DNA of 64,000 nucleotides, from contig CABYXZ010000002.1 in NCBI GenBank assembly GCA_902523065.1, positions 62,001-126,000 on the forward strand, in the 5' to 3' direction. The DNA is from an uncultured Marinoscillum sp. GTDB lineage: Bacteria; Bacteroidota; Bacteroidia; Cytophagales; MED-G16. Below are positions 1 to 10,673 of this stretch, one piece after another. How positions within the stretch are numbered: position 1 is the first letter of the stretch; each line of letters starts with the position of its first letter. A program made the translations under genes and the position numbers. A model generated the notes under the pieces. That model was not told the origin of the DNA, did no database searches, and was given only the letters and a program-made list of their open reading frames with translations.

Positions 1-212
1 AAGAAAGATTGGATATGTTGGAAAGTAGAATGCAAGAAATGAATGTTTCAAAAGAAGAACTCTCGTGGTATTTAGATACAAGAAGATTTGGAACCGTTAA
101 ACATTCAGGTTTCGGCCTTGGCCTTGAGAGACTGATTCAATTTATTACAGGTATGAAAAATATAAGAGATGTGATACCATTTCCTAGAACTCCTGGAAAT
201 TGTAATTATTGA
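1..212 (+). CDS. asnS: Asparaginyl-tRNA synthetase, C-terminal end (partial)
   Basis: This is the last 70 codons or so of a class II aminoacyl-tRNA synthetase that charges tRNA-Asn; the reading frame is open to the left window edge. The tail carries class II motif 3 ([12 protein letters not shown]) and the ending [12 protein letters not shown], which is typical of AsnRS rather than AspRS. Motifs 1 and 2 and the anticodon-binding domain lie outside the window. The stop codon (210-212) directly abuts the end of the convergent dnaK gene, so no terminator fits between them. Confidence 0.95.
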   Translation, partial: ERLDMLESRMQEMNVSKEELSWYLDTRRFGTVKHSGFGLGLERLIQFITGMKNIRDVIPFPRTPGNCNY

Positions 213-2147
213 TTATTTCTTGTCATCATCTTTTACCTCCTCAAAGTCAACATCAGAAATATCATCTCCTTTTTTCTCATTAGTCTTACTATCTGCAGAT
301 CCTGGTTCTGATTCACTTGCTTGACCTGCTTGTTGTTCTTGAGTTGCTTTATAAATCTCTTGACTAGCTCCTTCCCATGATTTATTCAGAGCCTCAATTG
401 CACCATCAATTTCTTCAATATTTTGATCTTTATGTAACTCTTTGAGCTTATCTAAATCTTTTTGAATAGCATTCTTATTTTCGTCTGATAATTTATCACC
501 AAATTCTTTCAGTTGTTTCTCAGTTTGGAAGATAAGGCCATCTGCTGAATTTAGTTTATCAACTTTATCTCTCTCCTTTTTATCAGTCTCAGCATTAGCT
601 TTAGCTTCATCTTTCATTTTATTTATCTCCTCTTCAGAGAGTCCTGAAGATGCTTCAATCCTTATATTTTGTTCTTTTCCAGTTCCTTTATCTTTTGCAG
701 ATACATTTAATATACCGTTAGCATCTATATCAAATGTCACTTCAATTTGTGGTACTCCCCTTGGTGCAGGAGGTATCCCATCTAGATGGAACCTTCCAAT
801 AGTCTTATTGTCTTTAGCCATTGGTCTCTCACCTTGTAAAACATGAATCTCAACGGCAGGTTGATTATCAGCCGCCGTAGAAAAAGTTTCAGACTTTTTA
901 GTAGGAATCGTTGTATTAGACTCAATAAGTTTTGTGAAAACTCCGTTGAGTGTTTCTATTCCTAATGACAATGGGGTTACATCCAATAATAATACATCTT
1001 TTACTTCACCTGTAAGAACACCACCTTGAATTGCTGCTCCAACGGCTACTACTTCATCTGGATTTACACCCTTAGAAGGCTTCTTTTTAAAAAACTTTTC
1101 TACCTCTTCTTGAATTTTTGGAATTCTAGTTGTTCCACCAACTAATATTACTTCATCAATTTCTGAAACATCGATTTTAGCATCTTTTAATGCTTTTTTA
1201 CACGGATCGAGTGTTCTTTCAATTAATTTTTGAGATAATTGCTCAAATTTTGCTCTACTAAGTGATTTAACAAGGTGTTTAGGAACACCATCAACAGGCA
1301 TTATATAAGGTAAGTTTATTTCAGTTGAAGTCGAGCTTGAAAGCTCAATTTTAGCCTTTTCTGCTCCTTCTTTTAATCTTTGTAATGCCATTGGATCTTC
1401 TCTTAGATCTATACCTTCATCTTTTTTAAATTCTTCAGCAAGCCAATCAATTAAAACACTATCAAAATCGTCACCACCAAGGTGTACATCTCCATTTGTA
1501 GACTTTACTTCAAACACTCCATCACCAAGTTCTAGAATAGAAATATCAAAAGTACCACCACCAAAATCATATACAGCTATCTTAAGATCTTTATCTTTTT
1601 TATCAAGACCATAAGCAAGAGCTGCTGCTGTTGGTTCGTTAATAATCCTTTTAACATCTAGACCAGCAATAGTACCGGCTTCTTTTGTTGCTTGTCTTTC
1701 AGAATCATTAAAATATGCAGGTACTGTGATTACAGCTTCTTTAACCTCTGAACCAAGGTAATCCTCGGCAGTTGATTTCATTTTTTGAAGTATCATGGCT
1801 GACAATTCTTGAGGTGTATATTTTCTTGATCCAATCTTTACTCTGACAGTATCATTTGATCCTTTTTCGACTACGTATGATAAGTTTCTTTTTTCTTCAT
1901 TAATATCAGAATATTTTTTACCCATGAATCTCTTGACAGAATTTATTGTATTTTTTGGATTAGTTATAGCTTGCCTTTTTGCAGGATCCCCAACTTTTCT
2001 TTCTCCTTTTCCTTCATCCAGAAAGGCAACTATTGATGGAGTGGTTCTTTTTCCTTCACTATTTGGTATTACAACTGGCTCGTTACCTTCCATTACTGAA
2101 ACACAAGAATTTGTTGTACCTAAATCTATTCCTATAATTTTACTCAT
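213..2147 (-). CDS. dnaK: Molecular chaperone DnaK (Hsp70)
   Basis: ATP-dependent Hsp70 chaperone of the cytoplasm, working with the DnaJ and GrpE encoded about 3 kb away on the same strand. The 644-residue protein begins with the phosphate-binding motif [11 protein letters not shown]. The nucleotide-binding domain spans about 1-385, with [13 protein letters not shown] and [12 protein letters not shown]. The linker [16 protein letters not shown] and the substrate-binding domain follow, then a helical lid and an acidic tail ending [10 protein letters not shown]. Length is normal for the family. It stands alone as a transcription unit behind its own -24/-12 type promoter (2175-2189) and an inverted repeat (2201-2213), which suggests stress control separate from atpDC. 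Confidence 0.98.
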   Translation of the reverse strand: MSKIIGIDLGTTNSCVSVMEGNEPVVIPNSEGKRTTPSIVAFLDEGKGERKVGDPAKRQAITNPKNTINSVKRFMGKKYSDINEEKRNLSYVVEKGSNDTVRVKIGSRKYTPQELSAMILQKMKSTAEDYLGSEVKEAVITVPAYFNDSERQATKEAGTIAGLDVKRIINEPTAAALAYGLDKKDKDLKIAVYDFGGGTFDISILELGDGVFEVKSTNGDVHLGGDDFDSVLIDWLAEEFKKDEGIDLREDPMALQRLKEGAEKAKIELSSSTSTEINLPYIMPVDGVPKHLVKSLSRAKFEQLSQKLIERTLDPCKKALKDAKIDVSEIDEVILVGGTTRIPKIQEEVEKFFKKKPSKGVNPDEVVAVGAAIQGGVLTGEVKDVLLLDVTPLSLGIETLNGVFTKLIESNTTIPTKKSETFSTAADNQPAVEIHVLQGERPMAKDNKTIGRFHLDGIPPAPRGVPQIEVTFDIDANGILNVSAKDKGTGKEQNIRIEASSGLSEEEINKMKDEAKANAETDKKERDKVDKLNSADGLIFQTEKQLKEFGDKLSDENKNAIQKDLDKLKELHKDQNIEEIDGAIEALNKSWEGASQEIYKATQEQQAGQASESEPGSADSKTNEKKGDDISDVDFEEVKDDDKK

Positions 2148-2174
2148 AACATTAACATTTTACCATAGAAATAG

Positions 2175-2189
2175 ACAATAACTGTGCCA
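2175..2189 (-). promoter_or_regulatory. Sigma-54-like promoter of dnaK
   Basis: On the minus strand this reads TGGCAC-AGTTA-TTGT, 28 bases before the dnaK ATG. The sigma-54 (RpoN) consensus is TGGCAC-N5-TTGC with the GG and GC exactly 12 apart; here only the last base differs. The same element with the same spacing (TGGCAA-AGAAA-TTGT) precedes grpE. The sharing is visible in the sequence; assignment to RpoN is inference, since a heat-shock variant of the main sigma factor could also read it. Confidence 0.55.
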
Positions 2190-2200
2190 GAAACAAAGCA

Positions 2201-2213
2201 TGACAGAATGTCA
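2201..2213. promoter_or_regulatory. Inverted repeat TGACA-GAA-TGTCA upstream of dnaK
   Basis: A perfect 5-bp inverted repeat with a 3-base spacer, lying between the atpC stop codon and the -24/-12 element of dnaK. A single TGACA arm (6911-6915) lies upstream of the matching element of grpE. The position suits an operator or activator site for the stress promoter. No binding protein can be named from this window. Confidence 0.4.
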
Positions 2214-2214
2214 G

Positions 2215-2451
2215 CTATTTTTCAATTAGTGCATTCACTTTATTATTCAATACTTCAACAATTCCACCGGATACCTCTAATGAATGAATTTTTTTATTAC
2301 TTGAATATTTTATAGTTCCATTTTTCAGAGAACTAATTAATGGTGCGTGGTTATTTAAAATTTGAAATTCTCCCTCAGATCCTGGAAAAATTACAGAATC
2401 GACCTCTCCACTGTAAACCTTTTCTTCTGCAGATAGAATTTCTAAAGTCAT
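2215..2451 (-). CDS. atpC: F1Fo ATP synthase epsilon subunit (short form)
   Basis: Epsilon subunit of the ATP synthase central stalk. At 78 residues it holds only the N-terminal beta-sandwich (SGEVDSVIFPGSEGEFQIL, then NHAPLI). The C-terminal helical hairpin that inhibits ATP hydrolysis in E. coli-type epsilon is absent, as is usual in Bacteroidota. It follows atpD with a 6-base gap, so the two are cotranscribed. The remaining ATP synthase genes are not in the window; a split of atpDC from the rest is common in this phylum. Confidence 0.95.
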   Translation of the reverse strand: MTLEILSAEEKVYSGEVDSVIFPGSEGEFQILNNHAPLISSLKNGTIKYSSNKKIHSLEVSGGIVEVLNNKVNALIEK

Positions 2452-2457
2452 TTGTAA

Positions 2458-3975
<1,518 letters not shown>

Positions 3976-3990
3976 TTAAAATATTTAAAG

Positions 3991-4021
3991 CGAAATTAAA
4001 TTATAAATCCTATTAAACAAA
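3991..4021 (-). promoter_or_regulatory. Bacteroidota-type promoter of atpDC
   Basis: The minus strand reads TTTG (4021-4018), 19 bases, then TAATTTCG (3998-3991). This matches the known Bacteroidota promoter TTTG-N19-TAnnTTTG with one mismatch in the -7 box. The predicted transcript start leaves a leader of roughly 28 bases before the atpD ATG. Confidence 0.65.
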
Positions 4022-4056
4022 GACTATATTAAAGTTATTAACCTTATAATTATTAA

Positions 4057-5214
4057 TTATTTGTTTAACTCAATTCTTATTATTGTTTCGATGTTTTTTG
4101 TTGATTTATGAACGTTTATTTTTCCTTTGTGATAATTTTCTATAATTCTTTGAGCTAGTGTTAGGCCGAGCCCCCATCCTCTCTCTTTAGTTGTAAACCC
4201 AGGATTAAAAATAGTTTTAAACTCGTTTTTTCTGATACCCTTACCATTATCAATAAAGTCTATTTCTACAATTTTTTTTTTATTAACTAATTTGATGGTT
4301 ACTTTCCCATCAGCACTTACAGCATCAATAGAGTTTTTGTATAAATTTTCGATAACCCAACTAAATAATTGTTCATTAAATTTAAGATTTACATCATCTA
4401 AATCTAATTTGGTTTTAATTTTTTGAGAGGTTCTCTCTTTTAAGTAATTTATTGAGTTAGTAATTACTTGCGATATATTGTTTTCTATAAGTTTTGGTTT
4501 TGAACCTATATTTGAGAATCTATCAGTTATTATTTTTAATCTATTTAAATCTTTATCAATCTCTTTTGATACAATTTTTTTATCAATTTTATTTTTAGAT
4601 TTAATGTATTCATTCCAACCAATTAACGAGGAAAGAGGGGTTCCTAGCTGGTGAGCAGTTTCTTTAGCTAAACCTGTCCACAGCCTATCTTTCTCAGATT
4701 TATTTGAATAATAAAAAACAAGATAAAGAGACAATAAGACTAATAACAAAAATATTACAAGAAAGTAGGGTGCTAAAATTATTAGATCTAGTATGTAAGA
4801 ATTCTTGAAAAAAATAAACTGTTTTTTTTCTATGCTTCTATTTAAATCACTCAAATTAACTGTAATTGGTTCATATTGTGTCTTCATCTTTTTCAAGACA
4901 TTTCCCAGATAAAGAGAGTCGCTTTTTATTTTAAATTCATTTAGGTTTTTATATTCGATGATATTGAAATTATCATCAGTTATAATAACGGGTATAATGT
5001 TATTTTCTATTAGTATGTCCTCAACGAAGATATTAGCAATATCACTTTCATTTGAGGTTGAGATGTATTCTAGAAACCTACCATATCTCTTAATAGCAGA
5101 CACCTCTCTTTCTTTTATATCATCTACAATTTTGTTAAAAAAATATATTGAGGATGTTATAAAAATAAGTACTAGAGTGGATAATAACCACCTTATGTTT
5201 CTTCCGGTATTCAG
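4057..5214 (-). CDS. Membrane sensor histidine kinase (start codon unclear)
   Basis: Two-component sensor kinase of the HisKA/HATPase_c type. The kinase core has the H-box ETAHQLGTPLS, an N-box ENLYKNSIDAV, the G1 box DFIDNGKGI and a glycine-rich lid FTTKERGWGLGL. One membrane helix precedes the core (about residues 138-165). The first ATG/GTG/TTG in frame is a GTG at 5103, but the frame stays open to a stop at 5218-5220, and those extra codons encode a clear first helix (RWLLSTLVLIFITSSIYFF) that gives the usual helix-sensor-helix layout. No ATG, GTG or TTG occurs there. I set the start at CTG (5214-5212); ATA at 5196 is the alternative. No response regulator lies beside it. It sits 59 bases downstream of dnaJ on the same strand. 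Confidence 0.8.
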   Translation of the reverse strand: MNTGRNIRWLLSTLVLIFITSSIYFFNKIVDDIKEREVSAIKRYGRFLEYISTSNESDIANIFVEDILIENNIIPVIITDDNFNIIEYKNLNEFKIKSDSLYLGNVLKKMKTQYEPITVNLSDLNRSIEKKQFIFFKNSYILDLIILAPYFLVIFLLLVLLSLYLVFYYSNKSEKDRLWTGLAKETAHQLGTPLSSLIGWNEYIKSKNKIDKKIVSKEIDKDLNRLKIITDRFSNIGSKPKLIENNISQVITNSINYLKERTSQKIKTKLDLDDVNLKFNEQLFSWVIENLYKNSIDAVSADGKVTIKLVNKKKIVEIDFIDNGKGIRKNEFKTIFNPGFTTKERGWGLGLTLAQRIIENYHKGKINVHKSTKNIETIIRIELNK

Positions 5215-5273
5215 GTTTTAAAAAATTTAAATAATTATCTAAAATAACTAAATATATTTTTTGGTAATAGAAC

Positions 5274-6389
5274 TTAACTCATGAAATCTCGGACTCTCTC
5301 AAAAAATCCTTTGTCTGATTTCCCTGGACTAGGTTTAAAGTTTTTAGAATCTTTTAGCTGTAATAATATTTTTTCTTCTTCAACAGTCAATTTTTTAGGT
5401 GTCCATATATTAACATGAATTAATTGGTCTCCTGAAATAGAGGTATTTAAATCCTTGATCCCTTTTCCTCTAAGTCTTAATATTTTACCACTTTGAGTAC
5501 CTGATGGTATTTTGATCTTCACTTTCCCATCAATTGTTGGGACCTCAAGATCTTTTCCTAGCACAGCATCAATGAAGTTCACATAGAGATCATATACAAT
5601 ATTATTTCCATCTCTTTTAAAATCTGCATTTTCTATTTCTTCAATTAAAATTAAAAGATCTCCTGATACACCACCTGAAGGTGATTCATTTCCTTTACCC
5701 GACATTGAAAGCTGCATTCCATCAGAAACACCTGCTGGAATTTTTATTTCAATAATTTCTTCTTTGAATTGAAGTCCAGTACTATCTACACCAGGTGGTT
5801 TATTGTCAATAATTTTGCCAGTTCCATTACACTGATAACATACTGAGGAAGATACCATTTGCCCAAGCATTGTGTTAACTACTTTATTTACTTTTCCTGT
5901 TCCTTTACAATTTGGACAAGTTTTGAAGGTTACCCCAGGTGCAGTTACTAATCTTTTTACTTTAATTTTTTTGTTAACTCCATTTGCAATTTCCTTTATA
6001 TCCAATTTTAATTTTATTCTTAAATTTGATCCTTTATTTCTTTGTTGTCTTCCTCCTCCACCAAAAAAACTATCGAAAGGACTTCCACCTCCAAAAATAT
6101 CACCAAACTGATCAAATATATCCTCCATATTCATACCTCCACCTGAAAATCCACTCGATCCACCTCTGAAGGCATTATGTCCAAACCTATCGTATTGTTG
6201 TTTTTTTTCAGGGTTACTTAAAATTTCATAAGCTTCCGCAGCTTCCTTGAATTTATCCTCAGCCTCTTTATTATCAGGGTTTTTATCAGGGTGATATTTT
6301 ATTGCAACTTTTCTGTAAGCTTTTTTGATTTCTTCTGCAGATGCAGATTTATTAATACCAAGAATATCGTAGTAATCCCTTTTTGACAT
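5274..6389 (-). CDS. dnaJ: Chaperone DnaJ (Hsp40) with two zinc motifs
   Basis: J-domain cochaperone that stimulates DnaK. The 371-residue protein has an N-terminal J domain with the HPD triad (KYHPDKNP), a Gly/Phe-rich linker ([14 protein letters not shown]), a zinc region and two C-terminal substrate-binding domains. Ordinary DnaJ has four CxxCxGxG motifs. Here only CPNCKGTG and CYQCNGTG remain, at the positions of motifs 2 and 3; motifs 1 and 4 are replaced by TAPGVTF and [10 protein letters not shown]. Zinc site I is thus missing and site II kept. The start overlaps the grpE stop by one base (TAATG), so translation is coupled. Confidence 0.96.
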   Translation of the reverse strand: MSKRDYYDILGINKSASAEEIKKAYRKVAIKYHPDKNPDNKEAEDKFKEAAEAYEILSNPEKKQQYDRFGHNAFRGGSSGFSGGGMNMEDIFDQFGDIFGGGSPFDSFFGGGGRQQRNKGSNLRIKLKLDIKEIANGVNKKIKVKRLVTAPGVTFKTCPNCKGTGKVNKVVNTMLGQMVSSSVCYQCNGTGKIIDNKPPGVDSTGLQFKEEIIEIKIPAGVSDGMQLSMSGKGNESPSGGVSGDLLILIEEIENADFKRDGNNIVYDLYVNFIDAVLGKDLEVPTIDGKVKIKIPSGTQSGKILRLRGKGIKDLNTSISGDQLIHVNIWTPKKLTVEEEKILLQLKDSKNFKPSPGKSDKGFFERVRDFMS

Positions 6390-6871
6390 TATGAACCAAT
6401 TACAACTTTACCAAACCTTAGAATTTTTTCTCCAATCATATAACCATCCTCAATTACATCAACTATTTTTCCTTTCAATTTCTTATCAGAGGGAGTACTT
6501 GTTATAGCTTCATGAATTTCAGAATTAAAGTCATCTCCAACTTTGATATCCATTTTCTTTAAATTGTGTTTTTCCAGGATACCTTTAAGTTTTTGATATA
6601 TTAAATTAACACCTTCTTCGTCAATAATATTTTTTGAGTCAGATGAGGATTTAATTGCTCTTTCGAAATCATCAGATATAGGTAATATTTCTTTTAGTAG
6701 ATCTTTATTTGCAGAATCTATCATCTCAATCTTTTCCTTTGAGGTTCTCCTCCTGTAATTTTCAAATTCAGAGTAAAGTCTAAGATATTTATCTTTAGCT
6801 TCTTGAAGTTCTACTTTAAGATCTTCATTTTTATTACTTTTTGCTTTCTTGGTAGATTTTTTTTTATTCAT
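6389..6871 (-). CDS. grpE: Nucleotide exchange factor GrpE
   Basis: Exchange factor that releases ADP from DnaK. The 160-residue protein has a lysine-rich start, a long N-terminal coiled coil (about 15-75, including [16 protein letters not shown]) and a C-terminal beta wing ending [13 protein letters not shown]. It is the first gene of a grpE-dnaJ unit with the histidine kinase gene just downstream. A -24/-12 element like that of dnaK lies 15 bases before the start. Confidence 0.96.
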   Translation of the reverse strand: MNKKKSTKKAKSNKNEDLKVELQEAKDKYLRLYSEFENYRRRTSKEKIEMIDSANKDLLKEILPISDDFERAIKSSSDSKNIIDEEGVNLIYQKLKGILEKHNLKKMDIKVGDDFNSEIHEAITSTPSDKKLKGKIVDVIEDGYMIGEKILRFGKVVIGS

Positions 6872-6884
6872 AACTTATAATAAT

Positions 6885-6899
6885 ACAATTTCTTTGCCA
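6885..6899 (-). promoter_or_regulatory. Sigma-54-like promoter of grpE-dnaJ
   Basis: Minus strand TGGCAA-AGAAA-TTGT, with the same 5-base spacer and TTGT ending as the dnaK element at 2175-2189. A T-rich stretch and a TGACA half-site (6911-6915) precede it. Agreement between two chaperone promoters makes chance less likely than for either alone. Confidence 0.5.
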
Positions 6900-6924
6900 A
6901 AAAAAATAAATGTCATTATGGCTA

Positions 6925-7908
6925 CTAATTATTCAACTTTCTCCAAATTAAACTTCTCAGATTATTTAGATTATATTCTGTAACACTTGATATGAAAATT
7001 GTTTCATACTTAAGATTTAAATTAATTTTTTCAATTTCTTCTTTAGTTTTTAAATCTGATTTTGAAATACCAATTATAATATCTTTTTCCAATAGCTCTT
7101 TGTTATATTTTTTCAATTCTTTTACCAATAATTTATACTCCTCTTTGATATTCGAGGTTATTGAAATCAAGAACAATAGGATGGAATTTCTTTCTATATG
7201 TCTTAAGAATCTAAATCCTAACCCTTTTCCCTCGGAAGCTCCTTCTATAATTCCAGGAATATCAGCCATTATAAACGATTTTTCATCTTTGTAAGATACC
7301 ACTCCTAGATTTGGTTTTAAGGTTGTAAATGGATAATCTCCAATCTTTGGTTTTGCTTCAGATAATGAGGAAAGTAAAGTTGATTTACCTGCATTTGGAA
7401 ACCCAACAAGCCCAACGTCTGCTAAAACTTTTAATTCTAATGATACCCACTGTTCTATCCCTTTTTTTCCAGGTTGACTATATTTTGGAGCTTGATTTGT
7501 TGATGATTTAAAATGGAAGTTTCCAAGACCACCTTGACCACCTTTTAATAATATTTTTTCTTCGCCTTCTTTAATTATTTCAAGTATTATATTATTATCG
7601 TCAACTGATTTAGCAACAGTTCCTAGGGGGACATTAATTATTATATCTTTACCGTCTCTGCCATGTTTCTTAGAAGCAGATCCATTACCACCGTTTTCTG
7701 CTATTAAATGTTTGGTATACCTCAAGTGAAGTAGAGTCCACAATTGACTATTACCTTTTAAAATAATATCTCCACCTTTTCCTCCATCTCCACCATCAGG
7801 TCCGCCCAGAGGAACAAATTTTTCTCTTCTGAAGTGTGATGAGCCACTGCCTCCATTTCCTGATTTACAATTGATTTTAATAAAATCAATAAAATTTGCA
7901 TTACTCAT
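6925..7908 (-). CDS. obgE: GTPase Obg
   Basis: Ribosome-associated GTPase involved in late 50S assembly and stress responses. The 327-residue protein has the glycine-rich Obg fold at 1-160 (GGSGSSHFRREKFVPLGGPD) and a G domain with G1 GFPNAGKST, G3 DIPGII and G4-like SKSD. It ends just after the G domain and lacks the extra C-terminal extension of longer Obg proteins. The start overlaps the adk stop by one base, indicating translational coupling. Confidence 0.97.
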   Translation of the reverse strand: MSNANFIDFIKINCKSGNGGSGSSHFRREKFVPLGGPDGGDGGKGGDIILKGNSQLWTLLHLRYTKHLIAENGGNGSASKKHGRDGKDIIINVPLGTVAKSVDDNNIILEIIKEGEEKILLKGGQGGLGNFHFKSSTNQAPKYSQPGKKGIEQWVSLELKVLADVGLVGFPNAGKSTLLSSLSEAKPKIGDYPFTTLKPNLGVVSYKDEKSFIMADIPGIIEGASEGKGLGFRFLRHIERNSILLFLISITSNIKEEYKLLVKELKKYNKELLEKDIIIGISKSDLKTKEEIEKINLNLKYETIFISSVTEYNLNNLRSLIWRKLNN

Positions 7909-8474
7909 TAATTATCAATTTTAGAACATATTGAATCAAATATGTTTTCAATTGTACCGTGACCGTCTATAGAATGGTATTTATTTTGATTTTTATAGTG
8001 ATTAAGTACAGGAAGTGTTTCATTCTTGTATACATTAATTCTATTATTTATTTTTTCTTCACTCTGATCGTCAACTCTTCCTGACACAAGAGATCTCTTT
8101 TTGATTCTTGAGATAAGTTCTTTATCATCTACAGTAAGTGATATTAAAAAATTAATTTCTAATTCTTTTGATGATAACATGCTGTCAAGAGAGATAGCTT
8201 GATTCACGGTTCTAGGAAAACCATCAAAAATAAAACCAGATGAATCTAAACTTTCTTGTATTTTATCTTCAACCATATTTATGACAACCTTGTCAGGAAC
8301 TAGATTACCTTCCTCCATGTATTTTTTTGCCTCTAAACCTAGGGGAGTATTATTTCCAAGATGCATCCTAAATAAATCTCCAGTAGCTATGTGAGTTAAA
8401 TCATACTTTTCAATAAGTTTATCGCTTTGAGTTCCCTTACCTGCACCAGGAGGTCCAAATATAATTATATTCAT
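7908..8474 (-). CDS. adk: Adenylate kinase
   Basis: Converts ATP plus AMP to two ADP in the cytoplasm. The 188-residue protein has the P-loop GPPGAGKGT, the AMP-binding segment HIATGDLFR and GFPRTVNQA, and a short lid with RVDDQSEE in place of the long zinc-type lid. The adk-obgE pairing is common in Bacteroidota. Confidence 0.97.
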   Translation of the reverse strand: MNIIIFGPPGAGKGTQSDKLIEKYDLTHIATGDLFRMHLGNNTPLGLEAKKYMEEGNLVPDKVVINMVEDKIQESLDSSGFIFDGFPRTVNQAISLDSMLSSKELEINFLISLTVDDKELISRIKKRSLVSGRVDDQSEEKINNRINVYKNETLPVLNHYKNQNKYHSIDGHGTIENIFDSICSKIDN

Positions 8475-8491
8475 GATCTATAATTTAATTC

Positions 8492-9487
8492 TCAAAGATA
8501 TAAATCTAATTTGTATCTTTTGGCTTTTTTAATAAGCTCTTTACGATCAATAGCTTTGACACCAGAATGCATACAGACTATACCACCAGCTACATTACAT
8601 ATTTTGCCTATGAATTTATGAGGTAGATTCAAGTAAAATAGAATTGAAGCTAAAGAAATAATAGCATCACCCGCACCAGATACATCAACAATTTCAGATT
8701 CATAGATTTCAAATTTTGATACACTCTGTTTCGTAATAATTAATATCCCTTTCTCTGATAAAGTTATCATCAAATTATCGATGAGATTTTTTTTCATGAA
8801 TTTTTTGCCAATAACCTCTAGATTTTTTACGGTAGGATTCTTTATATCTAAAGCTGAAGATATTTCTTTTGAATTTGGTTTAAATAAATCAATATTCATG
8901 AAGTCAGTAAAATTTTTGATTTTAGGATCAACCGAAATAAATATTTTTTTCATACATGAAATAGCCTTCAATAACTTCTTATCAATAACACCTTTATTAT
9001 AATCTTGAAAAATTAGTATGTCTGAATTTTCAATATAGCTTTCAATTTTTTTTAAAAGGTTTTTCCTGACTTTATCATCTAAATTTTCTTTAATTTCCTC
9101 ATCTATCCTCAGTATATGATTTTTTTTAACAATTACTCTTTCCTTTACAGTCGTTTTTCTTGAATTATCAATAATTATTCCACCTGTATCAAGATTATTT
9201 TTCTTTAATAAACTTATAATTTCTCTACCACTCTCATCATCTCCAATTACTGAACAAAGTATCGGATTTACACCAAGTTGTTTTAAATTAAGAATTACAT
9301 TAGCTGCTCCCCCAAGTTTTTTTGATTTTTTTTCAATATCAACAATAGGAACATCTGCTTCTGGTGACTGTCTAGTTACACTTCCAATTTTATATGAGTC
9401 AAGCATCGAATCGCCGACAACAATGACATTTAGTTTTTTTGCTTTAGTAAATATTTTATCAATAGTCACTCTAAATGAGTTTTTCAA
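8492..9487 (-). CDS. hldA: HldA/RfaE domain I-type heptose-7-phosphate kinase
   Basis: PfkB-family sugar kinase most like the first domain of RfaE/HldE, which phosphorylates D-glycero-D-manno-heptose 7-phosphate on the route to ADP-heptose for the LPS inner core. Visible marks are VVGDSMLDSY, SPEADVPI, GGAANV and the catalytic SGAGDA near residue 270. The nucleotidyltransferase domain found in bifunctional HldE is absent, so a separate HldC would be needed. The coordinates use a TTG start overlapping the aminotransferase gene by 17 bases; a GTG at 9469, one base after that gene's stop, fits homologues equally well. The exact sugar is inferred from family resemblance. Confidence 0.85.
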   Translation of the reverse strand: MKNSFRVTIDKIFTKAKKLNVIVVGDSMLDSYKIGSVTRQSPEADVPIVDIEKKSKKLGGAANVILNLKQLGVNPILCSVIGDDESGREIISLLKKNNLDTGGIIIDNSRKTTVKERVIVKKNHILRIDEEIKENLDDKVRKNLLKKIESYIENSDILIFQDYNKGVIDKKLLKAISCMKKIFISVDPKIKNFTDFMNIDLFKPNSKEISSALDIKNPTVKNLEVIGKKFMKKNLIDNLMITLSEKGILIITKQSVSKFEIYESEIVDVSGAGDAIISLASILFYLNLPHKFIGKICNVAGGIVCMHSGVKAIDRKELIKKAKRYKLDLYL

Positions 9488-10673
9488 TTGAGTTCTTTAA
9501 TCTTTTGCATGCCTCAATTAATTCATCTTCACTTGCTGCATATGATAGTCTTATACAATTAGGCGCTCCAAAATCTTCACCGGGTACAAGAGAAATTTTT
9601 GCATCTTCAAGAAGATACATGGCTAAGTCATTTGAGGTTTGTATCTCTTTTCCTTTATGACTTTTAAGGCCAATAATTTTATTAATTTCTGGGAAGAAGT
9701 AGAAGGCCCCTTCTGGTAAATTAACCTTCAGATGACTAATTTCATTGAGTTTCTCAAATACTATATTCCTCCTTTTCAAGTAAGATTCTTTCATAAGTAT
9801 AGCTGATTCGTTGCCCGCTCTTAATGCAGTGATCCCAGCTCTTTGTGCTATTGAACAGTTTGCCGAAGTGGTTTGGCCTTGCATTTTATTAATTGATTTA
9901 GCAATACTTTTTGGTGCTCCAATATATCCAAGTCTCCACCCAGTCATTGCAAATGATTTTGAGAAACCATTCATTGTTATAGTTCTCTCTATCATCCCAT
10001 CAAGAGATCCAAAACTACAGTGTTCCTTAGTGAAATTAATGTGTTCATAAATTTCATCAGAAATAATTAAAATATCTGGATGATCAATTAAGATATCTCT
10101 ATATTTTTTGAGATCATCTCTGCTAAATACTGTACCCGTTGGATTACATGGTGAACTAAATATTATTGCTTTTGTTTTTTTTGATATAGCACTCTTTAGC
10201 TGTTCTTCAGTAGGTTTAAAATTATTTTCGATTGAAGTATTTATATAAACTGGTTTGCCTTCAGCAAGAGTTATTATTGCTGAGTAACTTACCCAAAAAG
10301 GCGAAAACACAATAACTTCATCCTCTTTGTTTAATATAGAAAACATCACATTTGTTATGGAGTGTTTAACTCCATTAGATACAATTATTTGTGATGGATC
10401 GTACTTCAGTCCATTTTCTTCAATAAATTTTCTAGAAATTTCCTCTCTAAAATCAAGGTATCCTGCTACTGGAGGGTAGGAAAAATATTTTCCGGAGTCT
10501 ATAGCTTCTTTTGCTCCATCACAGATATGTTTAGGTGTTTTAAAATCTGGCTCACCCAAACTTAGGCTTATCATATCTTCTCCTTTTGCTTTATATTCTC
10601 TAGCTAAAGCTGCCATAGCAAGAGTTGATGATTCTTCTACTTTTTGTAATCTAATTGATTCTTTATTATTCAT
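9471..10673 (-). CDS. Class I/II PLP aminotransferase (aspartate aminotransferase type)
   Basis: Pyridoxal-phosphate aminotransferase of fold type I, about 400 residues, probably aspartate:2-oxoglutarate transaminase (AspC/AatA subgroup Ib). Marks: SLSLGEPDF near the N-terminus, SSPCNPTGTVF, the PLP-aspartate region IISDEIYEH, the Schiff-base lysine in NGFSKSFAMTGWR, and the substrate arginine in CIRLSYAAS. It overlaps recR by 8 bases and the kinase gene downstream, so the run from recR onward looks cotranscribed. Substrate preference cannot be fixed from sequence alone. Confidence 0.9.
   Translation of the reverse strand: MNNKESIRLQKVEESSTLAMAALAREYKAKGEDMISLSLGEPDFKTPKHICDGAKEAIDSGKYFSYPPVAGYLDFREEISRKFIEENGLKYDPSQIIVSNGVKHSITNVMFSILNKEDEVIVFSPFWVSYSAIITLAEGKPVYINTSIENNFKPTEEQLKSAISKKTKAIIFSSPCNPTGTVFSRDDLKKYRDILIDHPDILIISDEIYEHINFTKEHCSFGSLDGMIERTITMNGFSKSFAMTGWRLGYIGAPKSIAKSINKMQGQTTSANCSIAQRAGITALRAGNESAILMKESYLKRRNIVFEKLNEISHLKVNLPEGAFYFFPEINKIIGLKSHKGKEIQTSNDLAMYLLEDAKISLVPGEDFGAPNCIRLSYAASEDELIEACKRLKNSIEKLI

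Noticed and set aside
4057..5103. Histidine kinase starting at GTG 5103
   Set aside because: This would cut off a clear first membrane helix that is encoded in frame just upstream.
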